DNA from: Tsukamurella asaccharolytica
GTDB taxonomy: Bacteria > Actinomycetota > Actinomycetes > Mycobacteriales > Mycobacteriaceae
Direction of reading: 5' to 3'
DNA length: 64,000 bases
Assembly: GCF_007858435.1 (NCBI RefSeq)
Contig: NZ_VIGW01000005.1
Span: 186,001 to 250,000, forward strand
Below are positions 43,041 through 51,869 of this stretch, one piece after another. The notes beneath the pieces were generated by a model. It was given only the letters and a program-made list of their open reading frames with translations, was not told the origin of the DNA and did no database searches. Both the position numbers and the translations under genes were made by a program. Numbering within the stretch: the first letter of the stretch is position 1; every line of letters begins with the position of its first letter.

Positions 43041-44323
43041 GCGGCGGCGCCGATCTCGAGCAGCGCGTGCGCACCGTCGGTGATGCGGTCGAGGAGTCGC
43101 AGGCGAGTCTCCGCATCGAGCGTGCCGGGCAGGGCGCGCAGCTCGATCGAGAGGCGCCCGCCGAAGGTGGAGACGAGATAGGAGGTGCCGATCGGCGCGG
43201 CCGGGGCGCCGGGCCCGGTGTGGCCGGCGGCGTACTCGCGAAGACCGCCGGCGCTGCGGATGATCTGCGCGTGGAAGTCGAGGACCTCGAGCCCGGCGGG
43301 CACGTCGGGCTCCGCGACGGGGCCGAGGTTGCTGATGAGGACGGGCGGGCCGTGGCGGCGGGTCCGCGGGTCGGGCATCGGGCTCACGGCGGTCCGCAGG
43401 ACGGTGCCGTCGCGCACGTCCGCGCGGATCCTCTCGGCCACCGTCCGGGCGATCTCGGGGGTGGGGGCGTCGCCGACGGCGACGTAGGAGAAGCCGCAGA
43501 GCGCGGTCACCGATCGCAGCGGGATCGGCGGCGTGATCCGGGCGCGGAAGTCGACCGGAGTCAGCAGGGCCACCGTCGCGTTCTCGGCGCACTCGGCGAG
43601 CTCGGCGCGGGCGATGAGGCCGCTGACCAGCGCGTGCGAGGAGACGTCGTGGCCGCGGGCGGCGGCCTCCAGCGCCGTGGTCTCGCCGGCCGTGAACCGG
43701 GCCCGCAGCACGTCGTCGACGTCGGGGCCGGGATCGTCCGGGAACTCCGCCGGTACCGCGCCGTGCCAGACGGTGCCTGCCAGCCGCTCCTCGTAGTCGA
43801 GCTCCTCCGGGAGGTGCCCGCGCGCCGCCATCACCAGGTGCGGCTCGGCCGGGAAATCCTTGGCGCGCCGGATGATCGGAGTCGCGCCGCTCGCCAGTGC
43901 GGTGTACAGCTCGAACAGCCGGGCGGCGATCGCGACGATGCCGGAGCCGTCCGTCGCGGCGTGACTGGCCCACAGGGTGAGCCGGTGCCGCTCGCCGATC
44001 CCGATGAGCGAGAGTGCCGCCAACTGCTCGGAGCCGACGAACCACGGCGGCGCCTGCTCGTACCCGGTCCACGGGGCGGTGCTCTCGTGGAAGCCGATCG
44101 CCGAGGCCACGGCGGCGTCGCCCGGCGCGAAGTGGGGGCGGCCGGCGATCTCCACGATCCGCGCCGCGAGCACGGGGTACTCCTCCAGCAGGGCGGTGAA
44201 GGCCGACCGGAGCGCGGTGCCGTCGACGACGCCCCGCAGCTCGAACGACGTGCCGATCACCTCGCGCGAGGTCGGCCGCACGAACGAGGCCTCGGAGAAG
44301 GTGAGTGCGCGGTGGTACTGCAT
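43037..44323 (-). CDS. Condensation-domain acyltransferase, PapA5-like
   Basis: 428 residues. HAATDG at 121-126, VLISNLGP, and STFGGRLSIEL near the C-terminus place it with its two sister genes. The first Ala-rich 40 residues resemble the N-terminal strand-helix of PapA5. The gene overlaps the membrane-protein gene by four bases and is 42 bases downstream of the first acyltransferase. Probably acts on a different hydroxyl or with a different acyl donor than its neighbours. Confidence 0.8.
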   Translation of the reverse strand: MQYHRALTFSEASFVRPTSREVIGTSFELRGVVDGTALRSAFTALLEEYPVLAARIVEIAGRPHFAPGDAAVASAIGFHESTAPWTGYEQAPPWFVGSEQLAALSLIGIGERHRLTLWASHAATDGSGIVAIAARLFELYTALASGATPIIRRAKDFPAEPHLVMAARGHLPEELDYEERLAGTVWHGAVPAEFPDDPGPDVDDVLRARFTAGETTALEAAARGHDVSSHALVSGLIARAELAECAENATVALLTPVDFRARITPPIPLRSVTALCGFSYVAVGDAPTPEIARTVAERIRADVRDGTVLRTAVSPMPDPRTRRHGPPVLISNLGPVAEPDVPAGLEVLDFHAQIIRSAGGLREYAAGHTGPGAPAAPIGTSYLVSTFGGRLSIELRALPGTLDAETRLRLLDRITDGAHALLEIGAAA

Positions 44324-44365
44324 GTGCGGCTCCTGTTCTGGACGGGTGGCGGCGGCGGGCGGGCG

Positions 44366-45607
44366 TCAGGCCGCGGGTGCCCGGCGGGCCGCGGCGTGGA
44401 CGAGGGTGTCGATGCGGTCGGCGACGGCGGCGCGGGCCTGTGCGGAGGCCGTGCCGCCCAGCGTGATCGCCTCGATGCCGAGCCGGCCGCGGAAGGTCGA
44501 GACCTGGTGGATCGTGGCCGACGGAGCGGGGCGCCGCGGCCCGGCGGGCACGTGGAGCCCCACGGAGTCCATGGACAGCACGGGCCGCAGGTCCTCCGCG
44601 ACGAGGCCGTCGGGCAGCTCCACGGCGAGCGGTCCGAGGTTGCTGAGCACCACGGGCGGCTCGGATGCCTCACCCGGCGCGGCGGCGACGGCGAGGGCCG
44701 TGAGCGCTCGACCGCCCCGGACGTCGCGGCGGACCGTCCGGGCGAGCTCGTCGCCGACGGTCGCAGGGTCGGAGTCGGAGGTGAGCTCGGGGGCCGCGTA
44801 CGAGGCACCGACGAAGTTGGTCACCTCGGTGGGGTCGAGCAGCGGGCGCACCCGGCGCCGCAGGTCGACGAGCGTCATCGCGCCGATCCGGACGGGCGCC
44901 GCCGGATCCTCGTCGACGAAGCCGGCTCGTTCGGCGGTGAGCAGGATCCCGGAGAGCAGGGCGTTCAGGCCGACGCCCTCGGCGGCGGCGAGCAGCCCCG
45001 CGGTGGTGTCGGCCGAGAAGCGCAGCGAGGTCGTCTCGGGAAGCGTCGCGTCCGCGCCGCGCGGGCCCGAGGTGGGCGCGCTGCCGTACCACCGCGCGCC
45101 GTCGAGCCGGGCCCGGCCGGTGCTGACCTTGGGGACGTCGAGGTCGGCGAGGATCCGCTGCGCCGAGCGGGGAAAGGGCTGCGGCGCCGCGAGCTCCGTC
45201 GAGCCGGTGGCGACCAGTGCGCCGTAGTGCGACCAGAGCCGGCGCAGGAGGGCGTACAGGTGGGTGCCGTCGGCGAGCGCGTGGTTGACCGCGAGCGCGA
45301 CGCGGTGCCGGTCGCCGAGCGGGACGACCTGCAGGCGGGCGAGCGCCGCCGCGGGATCGACCAGCGGTGCCCCCGGACCGGCGGTGACGGTGGCGCCGCC
45401 GGCGGGCGCGACGAAGGCGTAGCCGTCGCCGGTGGACGCGACGGCGGCGTCGAGCGCGGGGTGCTCGGCACGCAGCGCGGCGAAGGCGTCGTCCAGGGCA
45501 TCGGTGTCCAGCGGGCCGCGCACGGTCAGTTCGAAGGCGCACGTGGTGGGGTACGGGCCCACGAAGCCGATCTCGGAGGAGGCGAGGGGGCGGAGCGTCG
45601 TGGTCAT
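44366..45607 (-). CDS. Condensation-domain acyltransferase, PapA5-like (first gene of the block)
   Basis: 413 residues. HALADG at 109-114, VVLSNLGP and STFRGRLGIEA near the C-terminus. It opens the acyltransferase/glycosyltransferase block after a 262-base gap that holds a candidate promoter. The ATG lies six bases after TAGCGT, supporting both start and promoter. Low-complexity Ala/Arg regions are at the ends only. Confidence 0.8.
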   Translation of the reverse strand: MTTTLRPLASSEIGFVGPYPTTCAFELTVRGPLDTDALDDAFAALRAEHPALDAAVASTGDGYAFVAPAGGATVTAGPGAPLVDPAAALARLQVVPLGDRHRVALAVNHALADGTHLYALLRRLWSHYGALVATGSTELAAPQPFPRSAQRILADLDVPKVSTGRARLDGARWYGSAPTSGPRGADATLPETTSLRFSADTTAGLLAAAEGVGLNALLSGILLTAERAGFVDEDPAAPVRIGAMTLVDLRRRVRPLLDPTEVTNFVGASYAAPELTSDSDPATVGDELARTVRRDVRGGRALTALAVAAAPGEASEPPVVLSNLGPLAVELPDGLVAEDLRPVLSMDSVGLHVPAGPRRPAPSATIHQVSTFRGRLGIEAITLGGTASAQARAAVADRIDTLVHAAARRAPAA

Positions 45608-45869
45608 GGGATGACGCTAAGACGGCGTGCATTCCCTTCGCGAGACGAACGAGCGGTGTTGCTCGTCACGCTCCCGGACTCTTGACCAGGGTTGGCGAAG
45701 GGCGCGAAGGACGGATGGTCCGATGTTCTTGCAGCGTGAACGGCATATGCGAGGAAAGCCTCGATTGCGGTTCTCAGCTGGGGAAACGTGCAGATCGCGC
45801 GGATTTAACGCGATGCTTACGAAAGTTCGTCCCCCGGTCCTGTGAGGTCCACCACGTCCGAGACGGGGG
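45608..45869 (-). promoter_or_regulatory. Intergenic region with candidate promoter (TAGCGT at 45614-45619)
   Basis: No gene is seen in these 262 bases. TAGCGT lies six bases before the ATG at 45607. An ACGAGC-ggtgtt-GCTCGT inverted repeat at 45649-45666 is centred near -50 relative to the presumed start, an operator-like position. Composition is somewhat less GC-rich than the flanking genes. Confidence 0.4.
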
Positions 45870-46508
45870 TCAGACCCGATCCGGCCACAGCGCGACGGGG
45901 GAGACGCCGAGCTCGCCCAGCAGGTGCCGGGTCAGCGGGAGGGAGATACCGATGACCGAGCTGGGGTCGCCGTCGATGCCCTCGACGAACCAGCCGCCGA
46001 GGCCGTCGAGAGTGAAGGCGCCGGCCACCTGCAGGGGCTCGCCCGTCGCGACGTAGGCGTCGATCTCCTCCTCCGAGGGTGCGCCGAAGCGCAGCGTCGT
46101 CGACCCGGTGCCGCCGGACTCGCCGGCCACGGCACCGTCGTCGAGGAGGATCGCGCAGTGCCCTGTCAGGAGGCGGCCCGTGCGGCCGCGCATCGCCCGC
46201 CAGCGCGCCGCCGCGACCTCGGGGGTGTGCGGTTTGCCGACGAGCTCGCCGTCGATGGACAGCATCGAATCGCAGCCGATCACCACGGCCCGGCCCGGCA
46301 GCGGCTCCTCCGCGCGGATCCGCTCGACCACGTCACGCGCCTTCGCCCGCGCCAGCGCCGCGACGGCGTCCTCATGCGCGACATCGGGCCCCAGCTCGGC
46401 GAGGATCGCGTCCTCGTCGACCTGCGAGACCGAGACCAGCGGCGACGTGCCCGCGGCGCGCAGCACCGAGAGCCGCGCCGGCGACGCCGACGCGAGCACG
46501 AGCCGCAC
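45870..46508 (-). CDS. maf: Maf-family nucleotide pyrophosphatase
   Basis: 212 residues. The N-terminal LASASPARL (residues 5-13) is the Maf signature. Acidic catalytic segments, including GCDSML and VDED-type residues, follow. Maf proteins hydrolyse non-canonical or canonical nucleoside triphosphates and affect division in some bacteria. It follows accE5 by 11 bases in the carboxylase run, the same order as M. tuberculosis Rv3280-3282. The GTG start fixes the family N-terminus. Confidence 0.9.
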   Translation of the reverse strand: MRLVLASASPARLSVLRAAGTSPLVSVSQVDEDAILAELGPDVAHEDAVAALARAKARDVVERIRAEEPLPGRAVVIGCDSMLSIDGELVGKPHTPEVAAARWRAMRGRTGRLLTGHCAILLDDGAVAGESGGTGSTTLRFGAPSEEEIDAYVATGEPLQVAGAFTLDGLGGWFVEGIDGDPSSVIGISLPLTRHLLGELGVSPVALWPDRV

Positions 46509-46519
46509 GGGAGCGGGAA

Positions 46520-46771
46520 TCAGGTCCCCTTGGTCCAGAAGAGCGGCGTCTGGCTGGTGAAGGCGTTGGGGCCGTTGAAGTACAGCGGACGCATCCGGTC
46601 GCGGACATCGCCCCACAGCGACGTCGGGCCCTCCGGCCCGGTCTGCGGCGCCGAGCCGGTGGCCGCGGCGAGCACCGCGACGACGGCGGCGACGTCCGTG
46701 TCCGACGGGTTGCCCCGCTCGAACCGGATGGTCGCCCTGAGCTTCTCGACGTCGGCGGGGTTCGGAGTCAC
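46520..46771 (-). CDS. accE5: Acyl-CoA carboxylase epsilon subunit
   Basis: 83 residues from the GTG with a GGAG ribosome site (93 from an alternative GTG overlapping the accD5 stop). The conserved IRFERGNPSDTDVAAVVAVL helix matches the AccE signature RGNP-DEE-AALVAVL. AccE stabilises and activates AccA3-AccD5 in mycobacteria. The remainder, with TSLWGDVRDRMRP, is short: M. tuberculosis AccE5 is longer at its N-terminus, which here is nearly absent. Confidence 0.85.
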   Translation of the reverse strand: MTPNPADVEKLRATIRFERGNPSDTDVAAVVAVLAAATGSAPQTGPEGPTSLWGDVRDRMRPLYFNGPNAFTSQTPLFWTKGT

Positions 46772-46797
46772 GGCCTCTCCGTCCTTCCCTGCTGCGC

Positions 46798-48450
46798 TCA
46801 CAGCGGGATGTTCCCGTGCTTCTTGGGCAGGGTGGCGACCACCTTGCGCTCGAGCATGTTCAGCGCCGTGACGATCTGGCCGCGGGTGTGCGACGGCGGG
46901 ATCACCGCGTCGACGTAGCCCCGCTCGGCCGCCACGTACGGGTTGACCAGGGTGTCCTCGTACTCCGCCTGCAGCTTCAGGCGCAGTGCCTCGACGTCCT
47001 CGCCCTTGTCGGCGGCCTCGGCGAGCTCCTTGCGGTAGACGAAGCCGACAGCGCCGCCCGCGCCCATCACGGCGAACTGGGCGGTGGGCCACGCGAGGTT
47101 GATGTCGGCGCCCATGTCCTTGCTGCCCATCACGCAGTACGCGCCGCCGTAGGCCTTGCGGGTGACCACCGTGATCTTCGGGACGGTGGCCTCGCCGTAG
47201 GCGTAGAGCAGCTTCGCGCCGCGGCGGATGATGCCGTCGTACTCCTGGCCGGTGCCGGGCAGGAAGCCGGGCACGTCGACCAGCGTGACGATGGGGATGT
47301 TGAAGGCGTCGCAGAAGCGCACGAAGCGGGCGGCCTTCTCCGAGGCGTCGATGTCGAGGCAGCCGGCCAGCTGCGTCGGCTGGTTGCCGACGATGCCGAC
47401 GCTGCGGCCGTCGATGCGGCCGAAGCCGACGAGGATGTTCATCGCGCGCTGCGGCTGGATCTCGAGGAAGTCGTCGTCGTCGAGCAGGCGGCGGATGACC
47501 TCGCGCATGTCGTACGGCTGGTTCGGGGAGTCCGGGATCAGCGTGTCCAGCTCGCGGTCCTCGTCGTTGACCGACTCCTCGATCGAGCCCGTGAGCGGGT
47601 CCGTCGGGACGAAGCGCGGGGCCTCGGCGCGGTTGTTCGACGGCAGGTAGGTCAGCAGCTCGCGGACGTAGTCCAGCGCGTCCTGTTCGCCCGAGGCGAC
47701 GTAGTGCGCCGTGCCCGACTTGGTCATGTGGGTCTGGGCGCCGCCCAGCTCCTCCTTGGTGACCTCCTCGCCGGTCACCGACTTGATCACGTCGGGGCCG
47801 GTGATGAACATCTGGCTCTCGTGGTCCACCATGACCACGAAGTCGGTCAGCGCGGGGGAGTAGACGTGGCCGCCGGCGGCCGCGCCCATCACCACCGAGA
47901 TCTGCGGGATGACTCCCGAGGCCTGCGTGTTGCGGAAGAAGATCTGCGAATAGAGGGCGAGCGAGACGACGCCCTCCTGAATGCGGGCGCCGGCGCCGTC
48001 GATGATGCCGACCAGCGGGCGTCCCGACTTGGTGGCCAGGTCCATGACCTTGACGATCTTCTCGCCGTAGACCTCGCCGAGCGAGCCGCCGAAGACGGTC
48101 GAGTCCTGGCTGAAGACGCACACCTCGCGGCCGTCGATGGTGCCGTAGCCGGCCACCACGCCGTCGCCGACGGGGCGGCGCGCGGCCATGCCGAAGTTCG
48201 TCGAGCGGTGCTGGGCCAGCTTGTCCAGCTCCACGAACGAGCCCTCGTCGAGCAGCGCGAGCACGCGCTCGCGGGCCGTGAGCCGCCCCTTCTCGTGCAC
48301 CTTGTCGATGGCGCCCTGGCCCATCGGGACCAGCGCCTCGGCGTCCTTCTTGCGGAAGGCGGCCAGCTTGCCGGCCGTGGTGTGGATGCTGGGCTCGGCG
48401 TCAGCGGTGTTGCCGCCGGAGGCGCCGTCGGTGGTGGAGGCACTCGTCAT
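46798..48450 (-). CDS. accD5: Acyl-CoA (propionyl/methylmalonyl) carboxylase beta subunit
   Basis: 550 residues, two crotonase-fold halves. The N-half has [27 protein letters not shown] (oxyanion) and a C-half [18 protein letters not shown] loop for acyl-CoA. Together with AccA3 and AccE5 it forms propionyl-CoA carboxylase, providing methylmalonyl-CoA for methyl-branched lipids or for catabolism. The ATG lies seven bases after TAGAGT. It is divergent from birA, whose product biotinylates AccA3. Confidence 0.95.
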   Translation of the reverse strand: MTSASTTDGASGGNTADAEPSIHTTAGKLAAFRKKDAEALVPMGQGAIDKVHEKGRLTARERVLALLDEGSFVELDKLAQHRSTNFGMAARRPVGDGVVAGYGTIDGREVCVFSQDSTVFGGSLGEVYGEKIVKVMDLATKSGRPLVGIIDGAGARIQEGVVSLALYSQIFFRNTQASGVIPQISVVMGAAAGGHVYSPALTDFVVMVDHESQMFITGPDVIKSVTGEEVTKEELGGAQTHMTKSGTAHYVASGEQDALDYVRELLTYLPSNNRAEAPRFVPTDPLTGSIEESVNDEDRELDTLIPDSPNQPYDMREVIRRLLDDDDFLEIQPQRAMNILVGFGRIDGRSVGIVGNQPTQLAGCLDIDASEKAARFVRFCDAFNIPIVTLVDVPGFLPGTGQEYDGIIRRGAKLLYAYGEATVPKITVVTRKAYGGAYCVMGSKDMGADINLAWPTAQFAVMGAGGAVGFVYRKELAEAADKGEDVEALRLKLQAEYEDTLVNPYVAAERGYVDAVIPPSHTRGQIVTALNMLERKVVATLPKKHGNIPL

Positions 48451-48455
48451 GAACC

Positions 48456-48476
48456 CGACTCTAACCAATAGAGTCG
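48456..48476. promoter_or_regulatory. Perfect inverted repeat formed by divergent -10 boxes of accD5 and birA
   Basis: CGACTCT-aaccaat-AGAGTCG. Read on the minus strand, TAGAGT ends seven bases before the accD5 ATG. Read on the plus strand, TAGAGT (48469-48474) is placed to transcribe birA with a leader carrying AGGAGGAGG. The symmetry may simply be two facing -10 elements, or also an operator. Confidence 0.55.
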
Positions 48477-48511
48477 ATTCCGAACCGCACAGCCCATCGA
48501 AGGAGGAGGTC

Positions 48512-49318
48512 GTGGTGCTTCCCGATCAGACGGCGATCGCCGCAGCCGTGCGCGGCACGCGCTGGCACCAGGTGTCGGTGGTGCCCACTACCGGCTCGAC
48601 CAACGCCGACCTCGCCGACGGCGTCCGCGCGGGCGACGAGCCCGGCCGCGTGCTCATCGCGGACGTGCAGACCGCGGGCCGAGGCCGGCACCAGCGCTCG
48701 TGGTCGGCGCCGTCCGGCACGCAGTTGTCCATCTCCGTGACCGTGGCCGTGCCCCCGGGCGCCACGCCCCGCGCCGGCTGGCTCTCGCTGGTCACCGGCG
48801 TCGCCGCCGTGGCCGCGGTGCGCGAGGTGACGGGCCTGAGCGCGGGCCTCAAGTGGCCGAACGACGTGCTCGTCGAGGCCTCGGAGGGCAAGCGGGGCGG
48901 CAAGACGGCCGGCATCCTCTCCGAGCTGGCCACCGCTCCCGGCGGGAACCTCGTCGCCGTGATCGGGACGGGCCTGAACACCACCCTCGCCGCGGCTGAC
49001 GTGCCGGTGGACACGGCCACCTCGCTGCAGCTCGCGGGCGCCGAGGACCCCGACCGCACCGCGCTGGCCATCGCCTACCTGCGGCACCTCGACGCGGGGC
49101 TGACCGCCTGGACCGACGACCCCGCCGCCGTCCGCGCCGACTACCTGGCCGCGTGCGTCACCGTCGGGCAGGAGGTCACGGTCACGCTCCCCGCCGACGA
49201 GGTGGTGCGCGGGACCGCCGTCGACGTGGACGCCGAGGGGCGCATCGTGGTGCGGGACGCCGCCGGGACGCGGCACGTGCTCTCCGCCGGCGACGTGACC
49301 CACCTGCGGCCGGCCTGA
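48512..49318 (+). CDS. birA: Biotin--[acetyl-CoA-carboxylase] ligase
   Basis: 268 residues of class I BirA. The biotin-binding GRGRHQRSW (residues 56-64), STGSTN-like TTGSTNADL (27-35) and KWPNDVLV are intact. There is no N-terminal helix-turn-helix, so it cannot regulate transcription itself, as usual in actinobacteria. It attaches biotin to the carrier lysine of AccA3. Two adjacent GTGs (48512 and 48515) follow AGGAGGAGG; either could initiate. It is the first gene of a plus-strand run with the PH-domain protein and the response regulator. Confidence 0.92.
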   Translation: MVLPDQTAIAAAVRGTRWHQVSVVPTTGSTNADLADGVRAGDEPGRVLIADVQTAGRGRHQRSWSAPSGTQLSISVTVAVPPGATPRAGWLSLVTGVAAVAAVREVTGLSAGLKWPNDVLVEASEGKRGGKTAGILSELATAPGGNLVAVIGTGLNTTLAAADVPVDTATSLQLAGAEDPDRTALAIAYLRHLDAGLTAWTDDPAAVRADYLAACVTVGQEVTVTLPADEVVRGTAVDVDAEGRIVVRDAAGTRHVLSAGDVTHLRPA

Positions 49319-49321
49319 GAC

Positions 49322-49867
49322 GTGGGCTTCCCGGCGAAGGCCCTCGTCGACGACGAGCGGATCCTCCTGCACACCCGCCCGCAGGCCACGCGGATGATCG
49401 TGCCGGTCCTCGTACTGTTCGCGGCGTGCACCGCCGCGGGCGTCGCGCTCGGCCTGCTCACCCGCGCCAAGCTCGACGGCGCGCTCCCGGACTGGCTGCT
49501 GCTCGCGATCGTCGTGGTGTGGGTCCTGGTGGTCGGCTGGTGGACGGCGCGGCCGTGGGCGATCTGGCGCGCCACCCACCTCGTGGTCACCGATCTGCGG
49601 ATCATGTTCCGCTCCGGCATCGTGCGGCGCCGCGGCATCGACATCCCGCTGCGCCGGATCAACTCGGTGCAGTACCACCAGCGGCTCCTCGACCGGGCCC
49701 TGCGCAGCGGCGTGCTCACCGTGGAATCGGCCGGCGAGGACCCGCTCGACTTCCCCGACGTGCCCCGGATCGCCGCGACGCACGCGCTCATCGTCGACGC
49801 GCTCGACGACGCCGACGACTACCGCAGCCGCGACGCCCGCTCGGCGGAGTATCCTCGGCGGTCATGA
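49322..49867 (+). CDS. Membrane protein with bacterial PH domain (Rv3278c-like)
   Basis: 181 residues. Two transmembrane helices (about 27-45 and 58-77), then a bPH-like domain (about 85-165) with THLVVTDLRIMFRSG, IDIPLRRINSV and DPLDFPDVP in the pattern of bPH_2/DUF304 proteins. The same gene follows birA in mycobacteria. Function is unknown; PH folds often bind membrane lipids or proteins. GTG start three bases after birA; the stop overlaps the response regulator (ATGA). Confidence 0.85.
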   Translation: MGFPAKALVDDERILLHTRPQATRMIVPVLVLFAACTAAGVALGLLTRAKLDGALPDWLLLAIVVVWVLVVGWWTARPWAIWRATHLVVTDLRIMFRSGIVRRRGIDIPLRRINSVQYHQRLLDRALRSGVLTVESAGEDPLDFPDVPRIAATHALIVDALDDADDYRSRDARSAEYPRRS

Positions 49868-50550
49868 CGACGCGGGTGCTCCTGGCCGAGGACGACGAGG
49901 CGATCGCCACCCCCCTGGCCCGGGCGCTCTCGCGCGAGGGCTACGAGGTGACCGTCGCCGACACGGGGACCGACGCGCTCCGGCGCGCGATCGACGAGGA
50001 GTACGCGCTGCTCATCCTCGATCTCGGGCTCCCGGAGCTGGACGGCCTGGAGGTGTGCCGCGAGGTGCGCGCCGTGCGGCCCGAGCTGGCGGTGCTCATG
50101 TTGACCGCCCGGACTGACGAGATGGACTTCGTGGTGGGTCTCGACGCGGGCGCCGACGACTACGTGGGCAAACCCTTCCGCATGTTCGAGCTCATGGCCC
50201 GCACGCGCGCGCTGCTGCGCCGCAGCAACCCGGCCCCGGACGCCCCCGAGGTCGTGGAGGCCGGCGGCATCCGCCTCGACTCCACGGCGCGGCGGGTGAC
50301 CGTCGACGGTGCCGACGTGGCCCTGGCCAACAAGGAGTTCGAGCTACTGCGCTTCCTCATGGAGCACGCCGGGCGGCTGCTCTCGCGCGAGGAGATCCTC
50401 GCCGAGGTCTGGGGTGACTCCGACCTGCGCGGGTCCAAGACCCTCGACATGCACATCTCCTGGCTGCGCCGGAAGATCGGCGACGACACCGGAACCACCC
50501 GGCGGATCGTCACCGTCCGCGGGGTCGGCTTCCGGTTCGACGCCGAGTAG
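49864..50550 (+). CDS. Response regulator, OmpR/PhoB family
   Basis: 228 residues. The receiver domain (1-118) has Asp10/Asp11, phosphoacceptor Asp53 (LILDLGLPELDG), Thr and Lys (DDYVGKPF). The C-terminal winged helix (about 130-227) ends with ...RRIVTVRGVGFRF. It is co-translated with the PH-domain gene and convergent, with a three-base gap, to a histidine kinase that is its probable partner. The convergent layout means the two are transcribed separately. Confidence 0.9.
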   Translation: MTTRVLLAEDDEAIATPLARALSREGYEVTVADTGTDALRRAIDEEYALLILDLGLPELDGLEVCREVRAVRPELAVLMLTARTDEMDFVVGLDAGADDYVGKPFRMFELMARTRALLRRSNPAPDAPEVVEAGGIRLDSTARRVTVDGADVALANKEFELLRFLMEHAGRLLSREEILAEVWGDSDLRGSKTLDMHISWLRRKIGDDTGTTRRIVTVRGVGFRFDAE

Positions 50551-50553
50551 CGC

Positions 50554-51858
50554 TCAGCGGGGCTCCGGTTCGCGCACGACCGGCACCTCCGGCTCGGCCC
50601 CGGGCGCGGCCGCGGGCAGGAACATCGCGAAGGTCGTCGGCCTGCGGCTCTGCAACTGCAGGCGGCCGCCATCGCCCTCGATGAAGGCACGGGCCAGTGC
50701 CAGGCCGACCCCGGTGCCGTCGCCCGCGGAAAAGCCGCGCTGGAAGATGCGCTGCGCGTCCCCGTCGGAGATGCCGGAGCCCTCGTCGGTGACTGTGACC
50801 AGCACGGTGTGCTTGCCGACCGAGCCGAGCCGCACCGTCACCTCCCCGCGGCCGTGCTCCAGCGCGTTGTCGACCAGCACGGCCGCCGCCTCCCGCACCC
50901 GCGTCGCCGTGGCCCGGGCGGGGAGCGGCGGACCGTCGGGCGGAAGCACCGTGAGGCGCCTGCCCGCCCGGTCGAACGACGGGGCGAGATCGGCCAGTAG
51001 GGGAGTGATCTCGGCCCGGACGTCGACCGGACCCTGCGGCGACCGTTCGGCGCGGGACATCAGCACCATGTCGCTGACCGACGAGGTGAGCCGGTCGACC
51101 TGGTCGAGGGCGGCGCGCGCCTCCGAGACCACGTCGGGATCGGGGTGCAGGGTCAGCTCGTCGAGCCGGATGTGGATCGCGGTGAGGCGGCTCCGCAGCT
51201 GATGCGAGACGTCGCCGACGATCTGCCGCTCGCGCTGCAGCCGGTCGGCGATCTCGACCGTCGCGGTGTCCAGCACGTCGAGCACGCGGTCGAGCTCCTC
51301 GATGCCGTGCCGGTGCGGATCGGGCCGGAAGTCGCCGTCTGCGAGGCGCTGCGCGCGGCCGGCGACCTCCTGCACGGGGTCGGCGACGCGGCTGGCGGTG
51401 ACGGCGGCGACCACGACGCCCGCGGTGAGCGACAGCACCATGACGATGAGCTCGATGCTCAGCGCCCGGATCTGGTCGTCGCGGACCCCGGCGTAATCCT
51501 GCTCGATCCGCAGCATCCCGGCGTCTCCGAGTGAGGTGCCCTCGACCATGGCGCGCTCGAGCGGGTCCCGGCCGACGGCCAGCTCCCGTGCGGCGCCGGT
51601 CCGGTCGGTGTAGTTGAGCACGAGGCGGCCGTCCGCGGGGACCAGGAGGCGCAGCGCCTCGACCGGGGGCTCGTCGGCGACGCCGGTGCGCTGCGCCTGG
51701 AGGAGGATCTCCGAGGAGGCCTGCTGCAGCCGGTGCTGGAGGTCGGTGCGGGCCGTGTCGTCGAGCCAGCGCCAGGTGTAGAACATGAGCGGCAGGCCCA
51801 GGAACAGGCCGGTGACCGCCACGACCGCGATGGTCGAGCGGAGGATCCGGTACCGCAC
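50554..51858 (-). CDS. Sensor histidine kinase (HAMP, HisKA, HATPase)
   Basis: 434 residues. TM1 (about 8-27) and TM2 (about 134-153) flank a roughly 105-residue extracytoplasmic sensor region. HAMP is about 155-208, HisKA has His219 in DVSHQLRSRLTA, and HATPase_c is at about 310-418 with DNALEHG, DEGSGISD and GVGLALARAF. The probable partner is the response regulator that ends three bases from its own stop. Signal unknown. The tail is acidic and Pro-rich. It follows gtrA by 11 bases on the same strand. Confidence 0.9.
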   Translation of the reverse strand: MRYRILRSTIAVVAVTGLFLGLPLMFYTWRWLDDTARTDLQHRLQQASSEILLQAQRTGVADEPPVEALRLLVPADGRLVLNYTDRTGAARELAVGRDPLERAMVEGTSLGDAGMLRIEQDYAGVRDDQIRALSIELIVMVLSLTAGVVVAAVTASRVADPVQEVAGRAQRLADGDFRPDPHRHGIEELDRVLDVLDTATVEIADRLQRERQIVGDVSHQLRSRLTAIHIRLDELTLHPDPDVVSEARAALDQVDRLTSSVSDMVLMSRAERSPQGPVDVRAEITPLLADLAPSFDRAGRRLTVLPPDGPPLPARATATRVREAAAVLVDNALEHGRGEVTVRLGSVGKHTVLVTVTDEGSGISDGDAQRIFQRGFSAGDGTGVGLALARAFIEGDGGRLQLQSRRPTTFAMFLPAAAPGAEPEVPVVREPEPR

Positions 51859-51869
51859 GCCCGGGGGAC

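Noticed and set aside
43067-45685. Plus-strand open frame of about 870 codons across the acyltransferase genes
   Set aside because: Antisense to two clear HxxxDG acyltransferases; Gly/Arg-rich shadow without domain features.
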